A stretch of DNA of 64,000 bases from LSCE01 sp050485425 (GTDB lineage Bacteria > Pseudomonadota > Gammaproteobacteria > Nitrococcales > Aquisalimonadaceae), in assembly GCA_050485425.1 (NCBI GenBank), contig JBJHBJ010000008.1:1-64000 (forward strand). The letters are read 5' to 3'. Under the pieces are notes generated by a model. That model had not been told where the DNA came from. It did not search any database and saw nothing but the letters and a program-made list of their open reading frames with translations. The position numbers were made by a program, and so were the translations under genes. This document shows, one piece after another, positions 24,635 to 33,331 of this stretch (position 1 is its first letter; the number at the start of each line of letters is the position of its first letter).

Positions 24635-26932
24635 TCAGGCCCGCCCTGCATGCTCCAGGGGCTCGGGCTCGGTCACGCCCCCGGGCACGAACGCCGGGCG
24701 ACGTCCGTCCTGCCAGAAGCGGTAGACAGCCAGTGCCAGCAACACCGCGCCGATCGCGAACACCACATCCCCGGGCACCCGGAGCCACACCAGGGTTTCC
24801 ATGATGGGCCCGCGAACGATCTCCTCGGAGCGCGCATACCAGAAGCCGGTCGTGATGCTGTGGTATGCCTGGTACACACCGGCCGGCAGCAGCGACATGA
24901 ACACCATCATCGCAAGCCCGCCGTTCAGCAGCCAGAACGCTGGTGCCATCAGACGGTTGCCAAGGCGTACGTGCCGGTTGGCACTCTGCAGGCAGAACAG
25001 CAGTAGGCCGATGCCCAACATGCCGTACACGCCGAACAGCGCGCCATGGGCATGGGCCGCCGTGGTGTTCAACGCCTGCAGGAAATACAGGGAGATCGGC
25101 GGGTTGATGAGGAAACCGAGCAGCCCCGCGCCCACCAGGTTCCAGAATGCGACGGCGACGAAACAGTACACGGGCCACTTGTAGCGCTTCATCCAGTCGG
25201 AGCGGTTGCTCAGGTGATAGTTCTCGTAGGCCTCGTAGCCGATCAACACCAGCGGCACCACTTCAAGGGCCGAGAACATCGCACCGATGGCCAGCACGCT
25301 GGTCGGTGTCCCGGAGAAGTACAGATGATGCAGCGTGCCGAGGATGCCGCCGAAGAGGAAGATCACCGTGGCGAGCAGCACTGCGGCCGCGGCCATCTTC
25401 GCCCGGATCAGTCCCAGCCGCGTGAAGATCAACGCGATGACGGCGGTGGCGAACACCTCGAAGAAGCCCTCCACCCACAGGTGAACGATCCACCAGCGCC
25501 AGTAGGTGACCAGGGTCAGATGCGTATGCTTGCCCCAGAAGAAAGCGGCACCGTAGAGCAGCCCGATGGCTATCGTGGACAGGAACAGGAGCACGATCAG
25601 CGGTTGCCGCTGACTGCGCTCCTTGAGCGCCGGCCAGAGCGCACGCCCGACCAGCAGCAACCAGAACAGCAAGCCGGTGAACAGCAGTATCTGCCAGAAC
25701 CGACCCAGATCGACGTATTCCCATCCCTGGTGTCCGAACCAGAAGTTCGCATCCAGACCCAGCTTCTGCTGCACGCCCAGCCATTCGCCGGTCAGCGAGC
25801 CCACCACCACAAGCAGCAATGCCGCGTAGAGCAGATTCACGCCCAGCTTCTGGAAACGGGGTTCATGGCCCGAGAGTGCCGGACCGATGTAGAGGCCCGT
25901 GGCCAGCCAGGCAGTGGCGATCCAGAAGATCGCAATCTGGGTATGCCAGGTCCTGGTAACCGCGTAGGGAAGGTAGTCCGCCAGCGGGAATCCGAACAGG
26001 CCCTGGCCTTCCACGGCGTAATGCGCGGTCAGAACGCCGAGCCCGATCTGGACCATGAACAACGCCAGCACCGTGTAGAAGTACTTGTGCGTGGCGCGCA
26101 TTGAGGGTGTGACCTTCATGGTCTTCAGCGGATCTTCGGCTGGTGGGGTCGGCAAGGCTTCTTCCTTGCGGGAGGCGGCATAGAACCAGACCATGGCGCC
26201 GATGGCGGCCAGCAGCAGGATCACGCTGGCGATGGACCACATGGCGTTGGCCGTGCTGGGCCGGTTGTCGATACGCGGCTCGTGAGGCCAGTTGTTGGTA
26301 TAGGTGATCGCCTTGCCCGGGCGCTCGGCCGCGGCGGCCCACGCCGTCCAGAAGAAGAAGGCCGGCACCAGTTCACGCCGCCCCAGATCCGGGACGGGAT
26401 CTTCCGGAATGGCGTACTTCTCGCGCAGTTCCGAGAGCGCGGCCTCGCTGCCGAACAAGTTGACGTAATGCGCGGAAACCGCCCTGATCGCGTCGGCGCG
26501 CTCCTCGGAGACGGTAATGGTGCGCGTATCCGCGTCCCAGGTATTGGTGCGCATGGTGGCTTTCAGCCGGGCCTTGAGCGCCGCCTGCTGCTCTCCCGAG
26601 AGGCTTTGCCAGGTGCGGCCATGATCCGCCAGCGCCCAGCCCCCCAGCAGTTCGGTGATTTCCCGGTGCAGCCAGTCCGCCGTCCAGTCCGGTGCCACGT
26701 ATCCGCCGTGACCCCAGATCGAACCCAGTTGCTGGCCGCCCATGCTCTGCCAGACCTGCCGCCCACGCTGGATGTCGTCCAGCGTGAACAGGATTTCGCC
26801 TTGCTCGGTAACCACCTGATCAGGCAGCGGCGGTGCCTGGCGATAGATTTCCCCCCCGATCAACAGCAGCGCGCCGAACGAGGTGACGAACATGATTCCG
26901 AGGAACCACCATAACTTCCTGATTGAGTCCAT
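24635..26932 (-). CDS. norZ: Quinol-dependent nitric oxide reductase (qNOR)
   Basis: The 765-residue protein fuses a NorC-like N-terminal membrane and periplasmic domain (MDSIRKLWWFLGIMFVTSFGALLLIGGEIYR and QSMGGQQLGSIWGHGGYVAPDWTADWLHRE) to a NorB-like heme-copper-oxidase-type core. Heme and iron ligands are seen in TWHTQIAIFW, and HLWVEGFFEVFATAVIA with the essential Glu, and HLYFSGTP. It reduces 2 NO to N2O with quinol as donor. No cytochrome c motif is present, consistent with the quinol type. No nitrite or nitrous-oxide reductase is nearby, so detoxification rather than full denitrification is likely. Confidence 0.94.
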   Translation of the reverse strand: MDSIRKLWWFLGIMFVTSFGALLLIGGEIYRQAPPLPDQVVTEQGEILFTLDDIQRGRQVWQSMGGQQLGSIWGHGGYVAPDWTADWLHREITELLGGWALADHGRTWQSLSGEQQAALKARLKATMRTNTWDADTRTITVSEERADAIRAVSAHYVNLFGSEAALSELREKYAIPEDPVPDLGRRELVPAFFFWTAWAAAAERPGKAITYTNNWPHEPRIDNRPSTANAMWSIASVILLLAAIGAMVWFYAASRKEEALPTPPAEDPLKTMKVTPSMRATHKYFYTVLALFMVQIGLGVLTAHYAVEGQGLFGFPLADYLPYAVTRTWHTQIAIFWIATAWLATGLYIGPALSGHEPRFQKLGVNLLYAALLLVVVGSLTGEWLGVQQKLGLDANFWFGHQGWEYVDLGRFWQILLFTGLLFWLLLVGRALWPALKERSQRQPLIVLLFLSTIAIGLLYGAAFFWGKHTHLTLVTYWRWWIVHLWVEGFFEVFATAVIALIFTRLGLIRAKMAAAAVLLATVIFLFGGILGTLHHLYFSGTPTSVLAIGAMFSALEVVPLVLIGYEAYENYHLSNRSDWMKRYKWPVYCFVAVAFWNLVGAGLLGFLINPPISLYFLQALNTTAAHAHGALFGVYGMLGIGLLLFCLQSANRHVRLGNRLMAPAFWLLNGGLAMMVFMSLLPAGVYQAYHSITTGFWYARSEEIVRGPIMETLVWLRVPGDVVFAIGAVLLALAVYRFWQDGRRPAFVPGGVTEPEPLEHAGRA

Positions 26933-27005
26933 GAATGAACCTCCCGTACCAGACCCCCCTGAGTGCCCGAACCCCAATCACGGACTCCGGGAACGCAGGC
27001 ATTTT

Positions 27006-27028
27006 TAAATGCTTTATAAATACATTTT
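27006..27028. promoter_or_regulatory. NsrR-like operator upstream of norZ
   Basis: This 23-bp AT-rich imperfect palindrome matches the NsrR pattern AAGATGCATTT-N-AAATGCATCTT at about 17 of 22 fixed positions, 74 bases upstream of the norZ start. It partly overlaps a GCATTT-TT-AAATGC palindrome just left of it. NsrR would repress norZ from here until NO appears. Confidence 0.6.
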
Positions 27029-27070
27029 TAAGCCCAGGTGTTGGCGGCAGCCATTGCCGCTCAAGGCGTC

Positions 27071-28252
27071 TTACCCGGGTTTTCCGTCGGCGCGCGGCGC
27101 GGCGAGAATCGGCGCGTATCGGATAACGAACAACGCGTAGGCTGCCACCCACAGCAGCGCGGTGGTGCCCACGCCGGCGTGCCAGGGCACGCCGCCCAGC
27201 CCGGTCACCACGCGCAGCAATGCCGCCGCGTGGATCAACAGGAACGCCAGCACCATACCGGAAGGCAGCGTCAACGGCCGGCCGGTGTGGCCCAGCGCCA
27301 CGCGGCTGATCACGCCCAGCATCAGGCCTCCGATGGCGCCCACCCCGATGGCGTGCATCCATACCGTGTTCCCCCACCAGCCGGCCGCGCTGCCGGCCAG
27401 CAGCCAGAGCCCGACAGGGATCCACAGCAGGGACAAATGCAGTATCCACAACAGCGGTTCGCGCCGGACCAGCCAGCCCCGCCACAGCAGGATGCGGGCG
27501 AATGTCACGGCGCCGGCCACCACGCCGAGGACCATCACCGCTTCCCGGATGCCGCTCAACACCGCCAGCAGGGTCAGCCCCATGGCCAGCAGCATGGTCT
27601 TCTCCAGCGCCGGCACGGTCCGCACCCCGTCGGCAGGCAGCCCGCGCTGCCGCAGCCAGGCGATGGAGAAGTTCGGTGTGATACGGCCGCCGATCACCAG
27701 CATCAACGCCATGCTCACCACCAGCGCCCCGGCAACGTAGGGGCCGTGGGGCTGCAGGAAGAAACCCAGTTGCATCACCCACAACAAGCCAAGCACCAGC
27801 ATGATGACCAGTTGCCGGAGTTGCCCGGCACGCCAAATACGCCAGCCCGCGTCCGCCATGACCAGCGGCAGGAAGGCCAGGTTCACGCCTACCACCAGCC
27901 AGCCCGGCAGCGGTTCGCCGAAGGTCATCAGCAGACGGCCGGCCAGCCACACCAGCCACAGCAGCAGGAGCCGCGTGCCGTGGGTCCGCTCGGTGCCGGT
28001 CCAGACGCAAACGGCGGTGAGCAGAAAACCGGCAATGCCGGCGGTCAGAAAGGCAAAGGTCAGCTCATGCTGGTGCCAGTAGTAGCCCGGCATCGCCAGC
28101 GGCAGATGGAGCGCGCCGGAGATGACCGCCACCCATAGCGGGACCACCAGCACCGAGAGCAACGCCAGGGACAGGAAGAAGATGCGGAACGGGTAGGCGA
28201 AAAGCTGCCACGGGCGTGCCTGCAACGAGGCGTTCACAGTGGTTTCAGGCAT
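27071..28252 (-). CDS. nnrS: NnrS family protein (nitrosative stress, heme-copper membrane protein)
   Basis: The 393-residue protein has about twelve membrane helices and NnrS-type motifs: PFRIFFLSLALLSV near the start, GYYWHQHELTFAFLTAGIAGFLLTAV with conserved His residues, GGRITPNFS, and WMHAIGVGAIGGLMLGVISRVALGHTGRPL. NnrS supports resistance to NO, probably by limiting formation of dinitrosyl-iron complexes. Its start overlaps the YbaN-like gene by eight bases. The gene ends 43 bases before the norZ operator, so the NO genes form a block of two transcription units. Confidence 0.93.
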   Translation of the reverse strand: MPETTVNASLQARPWQLFAYPFRIFFLSLALLSVLVVPLWVAVISGALHLPLAMPGYYWHQHELTFAFLTAGIAGFLLTAVCVWTGTERTHGTRLLLLWLVWLAGRLLMTFGEPLPGWLVVGVNLAFLPLVMADAGWRIWRAGQLRQLVIMLVLGLLWVMQLGFFLQPHGPYVAGALVVSMALMLVIGGRITPNFSIAWLRQRGLPADGVRTVPALEKTMLLAMGLTLLAVLSGIREAVMVLGVVAGAVTFARILLWRGWLVRREPLLWILHLSLLWIPVGLWLLAGSAAGWWGNTVWMHAIGVGAIGGLMLGVISRVALGHTGRPLTLPSGMVLAFLLIHAAALLRVVTGLGGVPWHAGVGTTALLWVAAYALFVIRYAPILAAPRADGKPG

Positions 28253-28604
28253 CGGGACGACTCCACAGCCAGAGAGTGATACAGAGCAGGAGCGGGGGCA
28301 GCCCCCAGCGCATGAACGCGGGCAGCGGGGCGAACGCGATCATCAGCACGCTGCTCAGGATGAGTACCGTGGCCAGCCACTTGGCGCGGCGGGGGATGGC
28401 ACGCCTTTCACGCCAACTGCGTATGACCGGACCGTGCCTCGGGTGAGCCAGCAGCCTGGCTTCCAGCGCCGGCCAGCCACGCCCCCCTGCCCAGGCGGCC
28501 ACCAGCAGGAAGGGCACGGTGGGCAGGCCCGGCACGACGACACCGGCGGCGCCCAGCACCAGGGCCAGAGAGGCGATACCGCGCCAGGCAGCGATGGCTA
28601 ACAT
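28245..28604 (-). CDS. YbaN/DUF454 family small inner-membrane protein
   Basis: The 119-residue protein has three to four hydrophobic helices and DUF454 signatures: GIASLALVLGAAGVVVPGLPTVPFLLVAAW and ARLLAHPRHGPVIRSWRERRAIPRRAKW. Function is not established in the family. ATG 28604 has AGGA five bases upstream. It is coupled to nnrS and lies 46 bases downstream of a near-perfect NsrR operator, which ties it to the NO response. DUF454 genes elsewhere often occur next to denitrification or iron genes. Confidence 0.85.
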   Translation of the reverse strand: MLAIAAWRGIASLALVLGAAGVVVPGLPTVPFLLVAAWAGGRGWPALEARLLAHPRHGPVIRSWRERRAIPRRAKWLATVLILSSVLMIAFAPLPAFMRWGLPPLLLCITLWLWSRPDA

Positions 28605-28650
28605 GGTTTTCCTGCCAGTGATCCACTTCAGACTGGAGCGTACACGCTTT

Positions 28651-28673
28651 AAGATATATTTAAAATACATCTT
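28651..28673. promoter_or_regulatory. Near-consensus NsrR operator upstream of ybaN-nnrS
   Basis: The 23-bp site reads AAGATATATTT, A, AAATACATCTT, almost exactly the NsrR consensus with two half-sites of 11 bp around a central base. It lies 46 bases upstream of the YbaN-like start on the minus strand, the usual place for NsrR repression. It also lies 36 bases beyond the end of the metal permease gene, so only the ybaN-nnrS unit should be controlled. Confidence 0.82.
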
Positions 28674-28709
28674 AATAGGTATTCACGAATTCCTCCCGCA
28701 CAGTGCCGC

Positions 28710-29768
28710 TCAGGAAAACGAGGGAATGATCCGTGCCCAGCGCCCGATCGCCCTGCGGGCGGGGCGCACGGCCAGCAGCAGCAACAGCAACAGCGCCCCC
28801 CACTCCAGCCACGCCGGCAGCAATTCCTGTACCGCACGGGTCTGCGACATCAGGTCCACCGCCATGGCTGTCACAACCCAGTCCACAAACAGGCCGGCAA
28901 GGACGGTTGTGCCGAGAATGCCTGCCAGGTATGCGAGCAGAGCGCGGTTGCCCATCTCCCGCCGGAACACGCCCAGCGTCGCCACGCTGGTCACCGGCCC
29001 GGCCAGCAGGAACACCAGCACCGCCCCGGGAGAGACGCCGCTCAGCAGCATGGCGGCGGCGATGGGGGTCGCGGCGGTGGCGCAGATGTACATGGGGATG
29101 CCGATCACCGCCATCAGCAGCAAGGCAGGCAGGCCGCTGCCGACGCCCGCCATCGCCTGGGGCGGCACAAAAGCGGCGATCAGACCGGCGAGCAGCAACC
29201 CCGCCAGCAACCAGGCACTGATATCGTCCAGCAGATCGGTGAAGGCGTATCGAATGCCGGAGACGAGCCGCACGACCGGCGCCTGCCGGTGAGCCGCCGC
29301 ATGGGTTTTCCCCGTGTCACAGCTGCTGGCGCAGCAGCTCGTCCGGCTCCCGGCGGCAGGCAGGCCCGCGGGCCCGGTCGTGGCTACCAGCAAGCCGGTG
29401 GCCACCGCCGTGACCAATGCGCCGACAACCCTTGCCAGCACCATGAACGGCCCGAGCACGGCGTAGGTGATAGCCACCGAATCGATGCCCACCCCCGGTG
29501 TGCTGATCAGGAACGCCGTGGTAGGGCCGCGCCCCGCCCCTTCCCGGTGCAGGGACAGCGCGGTGGGAATCGCACCGCAGGAGCACAACGGCAGCGGCGC
29601 CCCGGTAATCGCGGCGCGCGCGATGGCACCCGGCCCCTCGCCGCCCACCCACCGAGACAGCGCTTCGCGCGGAACCAGCGCCTGGATCACGCCGGCCGCG
29701 AGGAAACCGAGGATCAGCCACGGCGCGGCGGAGAGGGCAATCGACAATATCCCGGTCACGGCTGACAT
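28710..29768 (-). CDS. Metal efflux permease, DUF318/SO_0444 family
   Basis: The 352-residue protein has about eight to ten membrane helices in two halves. Family motifs are GAPLPLCSCGAIPTALSLHREGAGRGPTTAFLIS with the CSCG metal motif, and GIPMYICATAATPIAAAML in the second half. The central loop holds Cys and His residues (TSCCASSCDTGKTHAAAH), suggesting metal binding. The SO_0444 group is annotated as Cu/Zn efflux. It is transcribed from a MerR-type promoter with a 19-bp spacer next to a divergent MerR gene, supporting metal induction. Which metal is not resolved. Confidence 0.85.
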   Translation of the reverse strand: MSAVTGILSIALSAAPWLILGFLAAGVIQALVPREALSRWVGGEGPGAIARAAITGAPLPLCSCGAIPTALSLHREGAGRGPTTAFLISTPGVGIDSVAITYAVLGPFMVLARVVGALVTAVATGLLVATTGPAGLPAAGSRTSCCASSCDTGKTHAAAHRQAPVVRLVSGIRYAFTDLLDDISAWLLAGLLLAGLIAAFVPPQAMAGVGSGLPALLLMAVIGIPMYICATAATPIAAAMLLSGVSPGAVLVFLLAGPVTSVATLGVFRREMGNRALLAYLAGILGTTVLAGLFVDWVVTAMAVDLMSQTRAVQELLPAWLEWGALLLLLLLAVRPARRAIGRWARIIPSFS

Positions 29769-29797
29769 CGCACTGGCTCATTCATGGACTTGGCGTT

Positions 29798-29828
29798 ACG
29801 CTAAACCCTGTAATCGTTACAAGGTCAA
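29798..29828 (-). promoter_or_regulatory. MerR-type promoter with 19-bp spacer and internal palindrome
   Basis: On the minus strand, -35 TTGACC (29828-29823) and -10 TAGCGT (29803-29798) are 19 bp apart. The spacer holds the near-perfect palindrome CCTTGTAA-CGA-TTACAGGG (29806-29824). Such overlong spacers are the hallmark of promoters that a MerR protein untwists on metal binding. It drives the permease and faces the divergent merR gene. Confidence 0.75.
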
Positions 29829-29834
29829 GTGCCA

Positions 29835-30242
29835 ATGGAACATCATCTGATCGGCGAAGTGGCCAAGCGAAGCGGTTGCACACCGGAAACCATCCGCCAT
29901 TACGAGCGCCTGGGCCTGCTGCCCAAACCGATGCGGGGCGCCAATGGCTATCGCTACTACAATGCGGAGGCCATCCGGCGGCTGGGTTTCATCCGGCGCT
30001 GCCGGGATCTCGGGCTGGATCTGGGTTCCATCCACGAACTGGTGGAACTGGCCGCCCAGCCCGAGGCAAGCTGTGCTGCCGTCGATGCGATGGCCGAACG
30101 GCACGTGGCGGCCTTGCGCAAACGCATCCAGGCCCTGCAGGCGCTCGCGGATGAACTCGAGGCCACCGCCCGGCAGTGCCGGGGCGGCCGGATCGTCAGT
30201 TGCCGGATTCTGGACAGCCTGACACCGGAACACGCAGACTGA
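29835..30242 (+). CDS. MerR family metal-responsive regulator (ZntR/CueR-like)
   Basis: The 135-residue protein has the MerR winged helix (IGEVAKRSGCTPETIRHYERLGLLPKP, NGYRYYNAEAIRRLGFIRRCRDLGLDLGSI), a dimerisation helix and a C-terminal metal loop with two Cys spaced C-x7-C (CRGGRIVSC). A further Cys sits at EASCAAV, the position of the ZntR dimer ligand. These point to a soft-metal or Zn-type sensor. ATG 29835 is preferred over GTG 29829. It is divergent from the permease it probably activates. Confidence 0.9.
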   Translation: MEHHLIGEVAKRSGCTPETIRHYERLGLLPKPMRGANGYRYYNAEAIRRLGFIRRCRDLGLDLGSIHELVELAAQPEASCAAVDAMAERHVAALRKRIQALQALADELEATARQCRGGRIVSCRILDSLTPEHAD

Positions 30243-30272
30243 GCGGCGAATTGCCGATACAGGGAGGTACCA

Positions 30273-31505
30273 GTGACAAGCAGACACTTCGCCGTGATCG
30301 GGTGCGGCACGGGAGGGCTCGCCACAGCGTTGTTCCTCGCCCGGGACGGCCACCGGGTAACGCTGTTCGAGCGCTACGCCGAGCCGACCGCCGTCGGCGC
30401 CGGCATCCTGCTGCAACCCACCGGCATGGCCGTGCTCCGCGACCTGGGCCTGCTGGACCAGCTGGAACGCCGTTGCGACCGCGTGGACGCGCTGGACGGA
30501 CGGGCAAGCGGCGGGCGGCGCGTGATGAACGTACGCTACACCGACCTTGCTCCGGACACCTACGCGCTGGGCGTCCACCGCGCCAACCTGCTGCAAGTGC
30601 TGCTGACCGCCGCGGCCGGCCTCGACATCCACTGCGGCTCCGAGGTGGAGCGCGTCCTGCCCACGGGTGATCGTACCGCACTGGTACTGGCGAACGGCGA
30701 GCGGCACGAGGGTTTTGACGGTCTGGTCATCGCGAACGGCACGCAATCCCGACTGCGTAGCCAACTGGACATCCCCCAAAGCTCCACGCCCTACCCTTGG
30801 GGCGCGCTCTGGTCCATCTGCCCGGCACCGGAGGAACTGCGCCAGCCGATGCTGCAGCAACGCTACGCCGGGGCATCGGTGATGATCGGCATCATGCCCA
30901 CCGGACGGAATCCCGCCACGGGCGAGCCCTGCGTGAGCTTCTTCTGGAGCCTGAAAACCGCTGATCACGCGCTGTGGAACCGCACCCCGTTCGATGACTG
31001 GAAAACAGAGGTGCTGGGACACTGGCCTGAGATCGAACCGGTGCTCGCATCCATCGGCTCACGGAAACAATTGCTGCTGGCCACATACGCGGACGTGCGC
31101 ATGCGATGCTGGCATGCGGGCCGCATGGCAGTACTCGGCGACGCCGCCCACGGCATGAGTCCCCAACTCGGCCAGGGAACAAACCTGGCCCTGGTAGATG
31201 CCATGGTGCTCGCCAGCTGTCTTAGGAGACACCCGGACATCCCTTCGGCATTCGCCGCCTACTCGAACCAGCGCCGCCGGCACCTGCGGTTCTACCAGTT
31301 CGCCAGCCGCTGGCTGACGCCGCTGTTCCAGTCCGACAGCCGCGTGGCCGCCTGGCTGCGCGACCTCGGTTTCCCCCTGACGCCACGCCTGCGGTTCACC
31401 CGGCAGGAGGCGGTGCGCACCGTTGCCGGGCTGAAGACCGGGCTGGCATTCGACCGGCCACTGATGACACTCGACCGGGAGGAGGCCGTTTCCACCTCGG
31501 CCTGA
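30273..31505 (+). CDS. FAD-dependent monooxygenase, class A
   Basis: The 410-residue flavoprotein has GCGTGGLATALFLARDGH at the N-terminus, a GAGILLQPTG loop, and the GD motif MAVLGDAAHGMSPQLGQG. A GTG start has GGGAGG about seven bases upstream. The fold is that of aromatic-ring hydroxylases such as salicylate and 6-hydroxynicotinate monooxygenases; the substrate cannot be read from the sequence. It differs clearly from the monooxygenase at 4539. It follows merR by 30 bases but no functional link is apparent. Confidence 0.85.
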   Translation: MTSRHFAVIGCGTGGLATALFLARDGHRVTLFERYAEPTAVGAGILLQPTGMAVLRDLGLLDQLERRCDRVDALDGRASGGRRVMNVRYTDLAPDTYALGVHRANLLQVLLTAAAGLDIHCGSEVERVLPTGDRTALVLANGERHEGFDGLVIANGTQSRLRSQLDIPQSSTPYPWGALWSICPAPEELRQPMLQQRYAGASVMIGIMPTGRNPATGEPCVSFFWSLKTADHALWNRTPFDDWKTEVLGHWPEIEPVLASIGSRKQLLLATYADVRMRCWHAGRMAVLGDAAHGMSPQLGQGTNLALVDAMVLASCLRRHPDIPSAFAAYSNQRRRHLRFYQFASRWLTPLFQSDSRVAAWLRDLGFPLTPRLRFTRQEAVRTVAGLKTGLAFDRPLMTLDREEAVSTSA

Positions 31506-31558
31506 CACCGTACATGGTCTATGGTGAGAAGAGGCCAGCATCGGGGAGGGACCGAACG

Positions 31559-32710
31559 ATGCGTTTGTGGATGATCCCGTGCACTGCACTGTTGCTCGGC
31601 GGTTGCTTCAGCGACGGCGACGGTGTCGACGACGGGCCGAGCGGCTTCGACGTGGAGCTGGTCGCCGAAGGCCTGGAACACCCATGGGGGCTCGCCTTCC
31701 TGCCGGACGACGAAACCCTCGCGCTGGTGACGGAACGGCCGGGGCGGTTATTGCTGGTCAACCTCGACGACGGCACCACCGAGGCCATCGACGGCGTCCC
31801 CCCGGTGGCGGACGCAGGCCAGGGCGGTCTTCTGGACGTCGCCCTGCACCCCGACTATCCCAATTACCGCTGGGTCTACCTTACCTATGCCGCGGCGGGG
31901 GACGGCGGCTACGCCACGCACGTGGGCCGCGGGGAACTCGACCTGGCCGACCTGACGCTGCAGAACTTCGAGGTGCTCTACGTGGCCACGCCGTTCACGA
32001 CCAACACCGGGCATTTCGGCTCCCGCATGGTCTTCGACACCAGCGGCCTGCTTTACGTCACCGTGGGCGACAGGCGCGAACGGGACGCCGCGCAGGACCT
32101 GGAAAGCCACTTCGGCAAGACGCTGCGGCTGGAGCCGGACGGCGACATACCGCCCGGCAACCCCTTCGTCGATGACGACCAGGCGCTGGACGCCATCTAC
32201 AGTTACGGCCACCGCAACGCCCAGGGCATGGCGGTACATCCGGAAACCACCCGCATCTGGCTGAACGAGCACGGCCAGCAGGCCGGTGACGAGGTGAACA
32301 TCCTGGAGGAAGGCGGCAACTTCGGCTGGCCGATCGCCACCTACGGCCGGGAGTACGGCAGCGGCGAGCCCATCGGCGACCTGCCGCCGGACAACCCCGA
32401 CACCGTCAACCCCATTCACTACTGGGAAGACGAAGCCTTCCCACCATCAGGCATGGCCTTCTATTTTGAGGACACGTTCCCGACCTGGCACGGCAGTGTG
32501 TTCATCGGCGGACTCGGCCGCCAGTACCTGGCGCGGTTCCCTCTGAACGGCCAGGGGCTCGGCAATGAAGAACGTCTGCTTGAAGGCCGCGACTGGCGCA
32601 TCCGTGACGTGCGGGTCGGCCCGCATGATGGCTATGTCTACGTGCTGGTGGATTCCGGAAACGCGCCCCTGGCACGACTGGTGCCGTCGGAAGAAGACGG
32701 CGAGGAGTAG
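31559..32710 (+). CDS. PQQ-dependent sugar (aldose) dehydrogenase, lipoprotein
   Basis: The 383-residue protein has a lipoprotein signal (ALLLGGC at the cleavage site) followed by a six-bladed beta-propeller of the soluble glucose/sorbosone dehydrogenase (YliI/Asd) family: LEHPWGLAFLPDD, HPDYPNYRWVYLTYA, NTGHFGSRMVFD, GHRNAQGMAVHPET, WLNEHGQQAGDEVN. These enzymes oxidise aldoses with PQQ in the periplasm. PQQ synthesis genes are not in the window. GGGGAGGG before ATG 31559 supports the start. An SCO-type protein follows ten bases later. Confidence 0.88.
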   Translation: MRLWMIPCTALLLGGCFSDGDGVDDGPSGFDVELVAEGLEHPWGLAFLPDDETLALVTERPGRLLLVNLDDGTTEAIDGVPPVADAGQGGLLDVALHPDYPNYRWVYLTYAAAGDGGYATHVGRGELDLADLTLQNFEVLYVATPFTTNTGHFGSRMVFDTSGLLYVTVGDRRERDAAQDLESHFGKTLRLEPDGDIPPGNPFVDDDQALDAIYSYGHRNAQGMAVHPETTRIWLNEHGQQAGDEVNILEEGGNFGWPIATYGREYGSGEPIGDLPPDNPDTVNPIHYWEDEAFPPSGMAFYFEDTFPTWHGSVFIGGLGRQYLARFPLNGQGLGNEERLLEGRDWRIRDVRVGPHDGYVYVLVDSGNAPLARLVPSEEDGEE

Positions 32711-32719
32711 GCGCCGGCG

Positions 32720-33331
32720 ATGACGAGGCTCCCATATCTCCTGGCCACAAGGCGATTCGCCGGTACAGTGGCGGGACTGGTACTGCTGGCGGCACTGGCG
32801 GCATGCTCAGAGGCGCGCCAGTGGCAAACCAGCACCCTGGACAAGGGCTTTCCCGAGCTGTCCCTGGAACTGACCACGCACGACGGGGCCACCCTGACCG
32901 AGGGCAAGCTGCGTGGAGGCATCACCCTGCTGTTCTTCGGCTACACGTCCTGCCCGGACGCATGCCCGGCCACGATGACCACACTGCGCGCGGCGCTCGG
33001 CGAGTTGCCGGCGGATCAGCAGGCGCAGGTCACCGTCGTGTTCGTCAGTGTCGATCCGGAGCGGGATACCCCCCAACGCCTTGCGGCCTACGCCAGCTAC
33101 TTCGGTCCCCGGTTCACCGGCGCCACCGCGGACATCCCGCGCCTGCGGCAACTGGCCAGTCGCTACGGCACCACGTTCGACTACGGACCGGGCTACGGCG
33201 GCGACTACTATGTGGTCAGCCACGGCAGCAACGTGCTTGCCTTCGACCGGGACGGCCGGGCACGGCTGCTGATCCGGCCCCACGACAGCATCGAGGCCAT
33301 CGTTCATGACCTCCGCCGACTTCTCTCCTGA
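32720..33331 (+). CDS. SCO1/SenC family copper chaperone/thioredoxin-like protein
   Basis: The 203-residue protein has a lipobox (LAALAAC), then a thioredoxin fold with the SCO signature CPDACP and a distal metal-ligand His in VVSHGSNVL. SCO proteins deliver copper to the CuA site of cytochrome c oxidase or act in thiol redox. No oxidase subunit gene is nearby. It overlaps the next small gene by 26 bases and follows the PQQ dehydrogenase closely, so all may be one transcript. Confidence 0.9.
   Translation: MTRLPYLLATRRFAGTVAGLVLLAALAACSEARQWQTSTLDKGFPELSLELTTHDGATLTEGKLRGGITLLFFGYTSCPDACPATMTTLRAALGELPADQQAQVTVVFVSVDPERDTPQRLAAYASYFGPRFTGATADIPRLRQLASRYGTTFDYGPGYGGDYYVVSHGSNVLAFDRDGRARLLIRPHDSIEAIVHDLRRLLS

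Noticed and set aside
24635..26932. Part of a full denitrification cluster
   Set aside because: No nir, nar or nos genes are seen; NsrR, NnrS and qNOR alone fit NO detoxification.
29817..31022. 401-residue minus-strand frame over merR and the monooxygenase
   Set aside because: It is antisense to two motif-rich genes and crosses the merR promoter.
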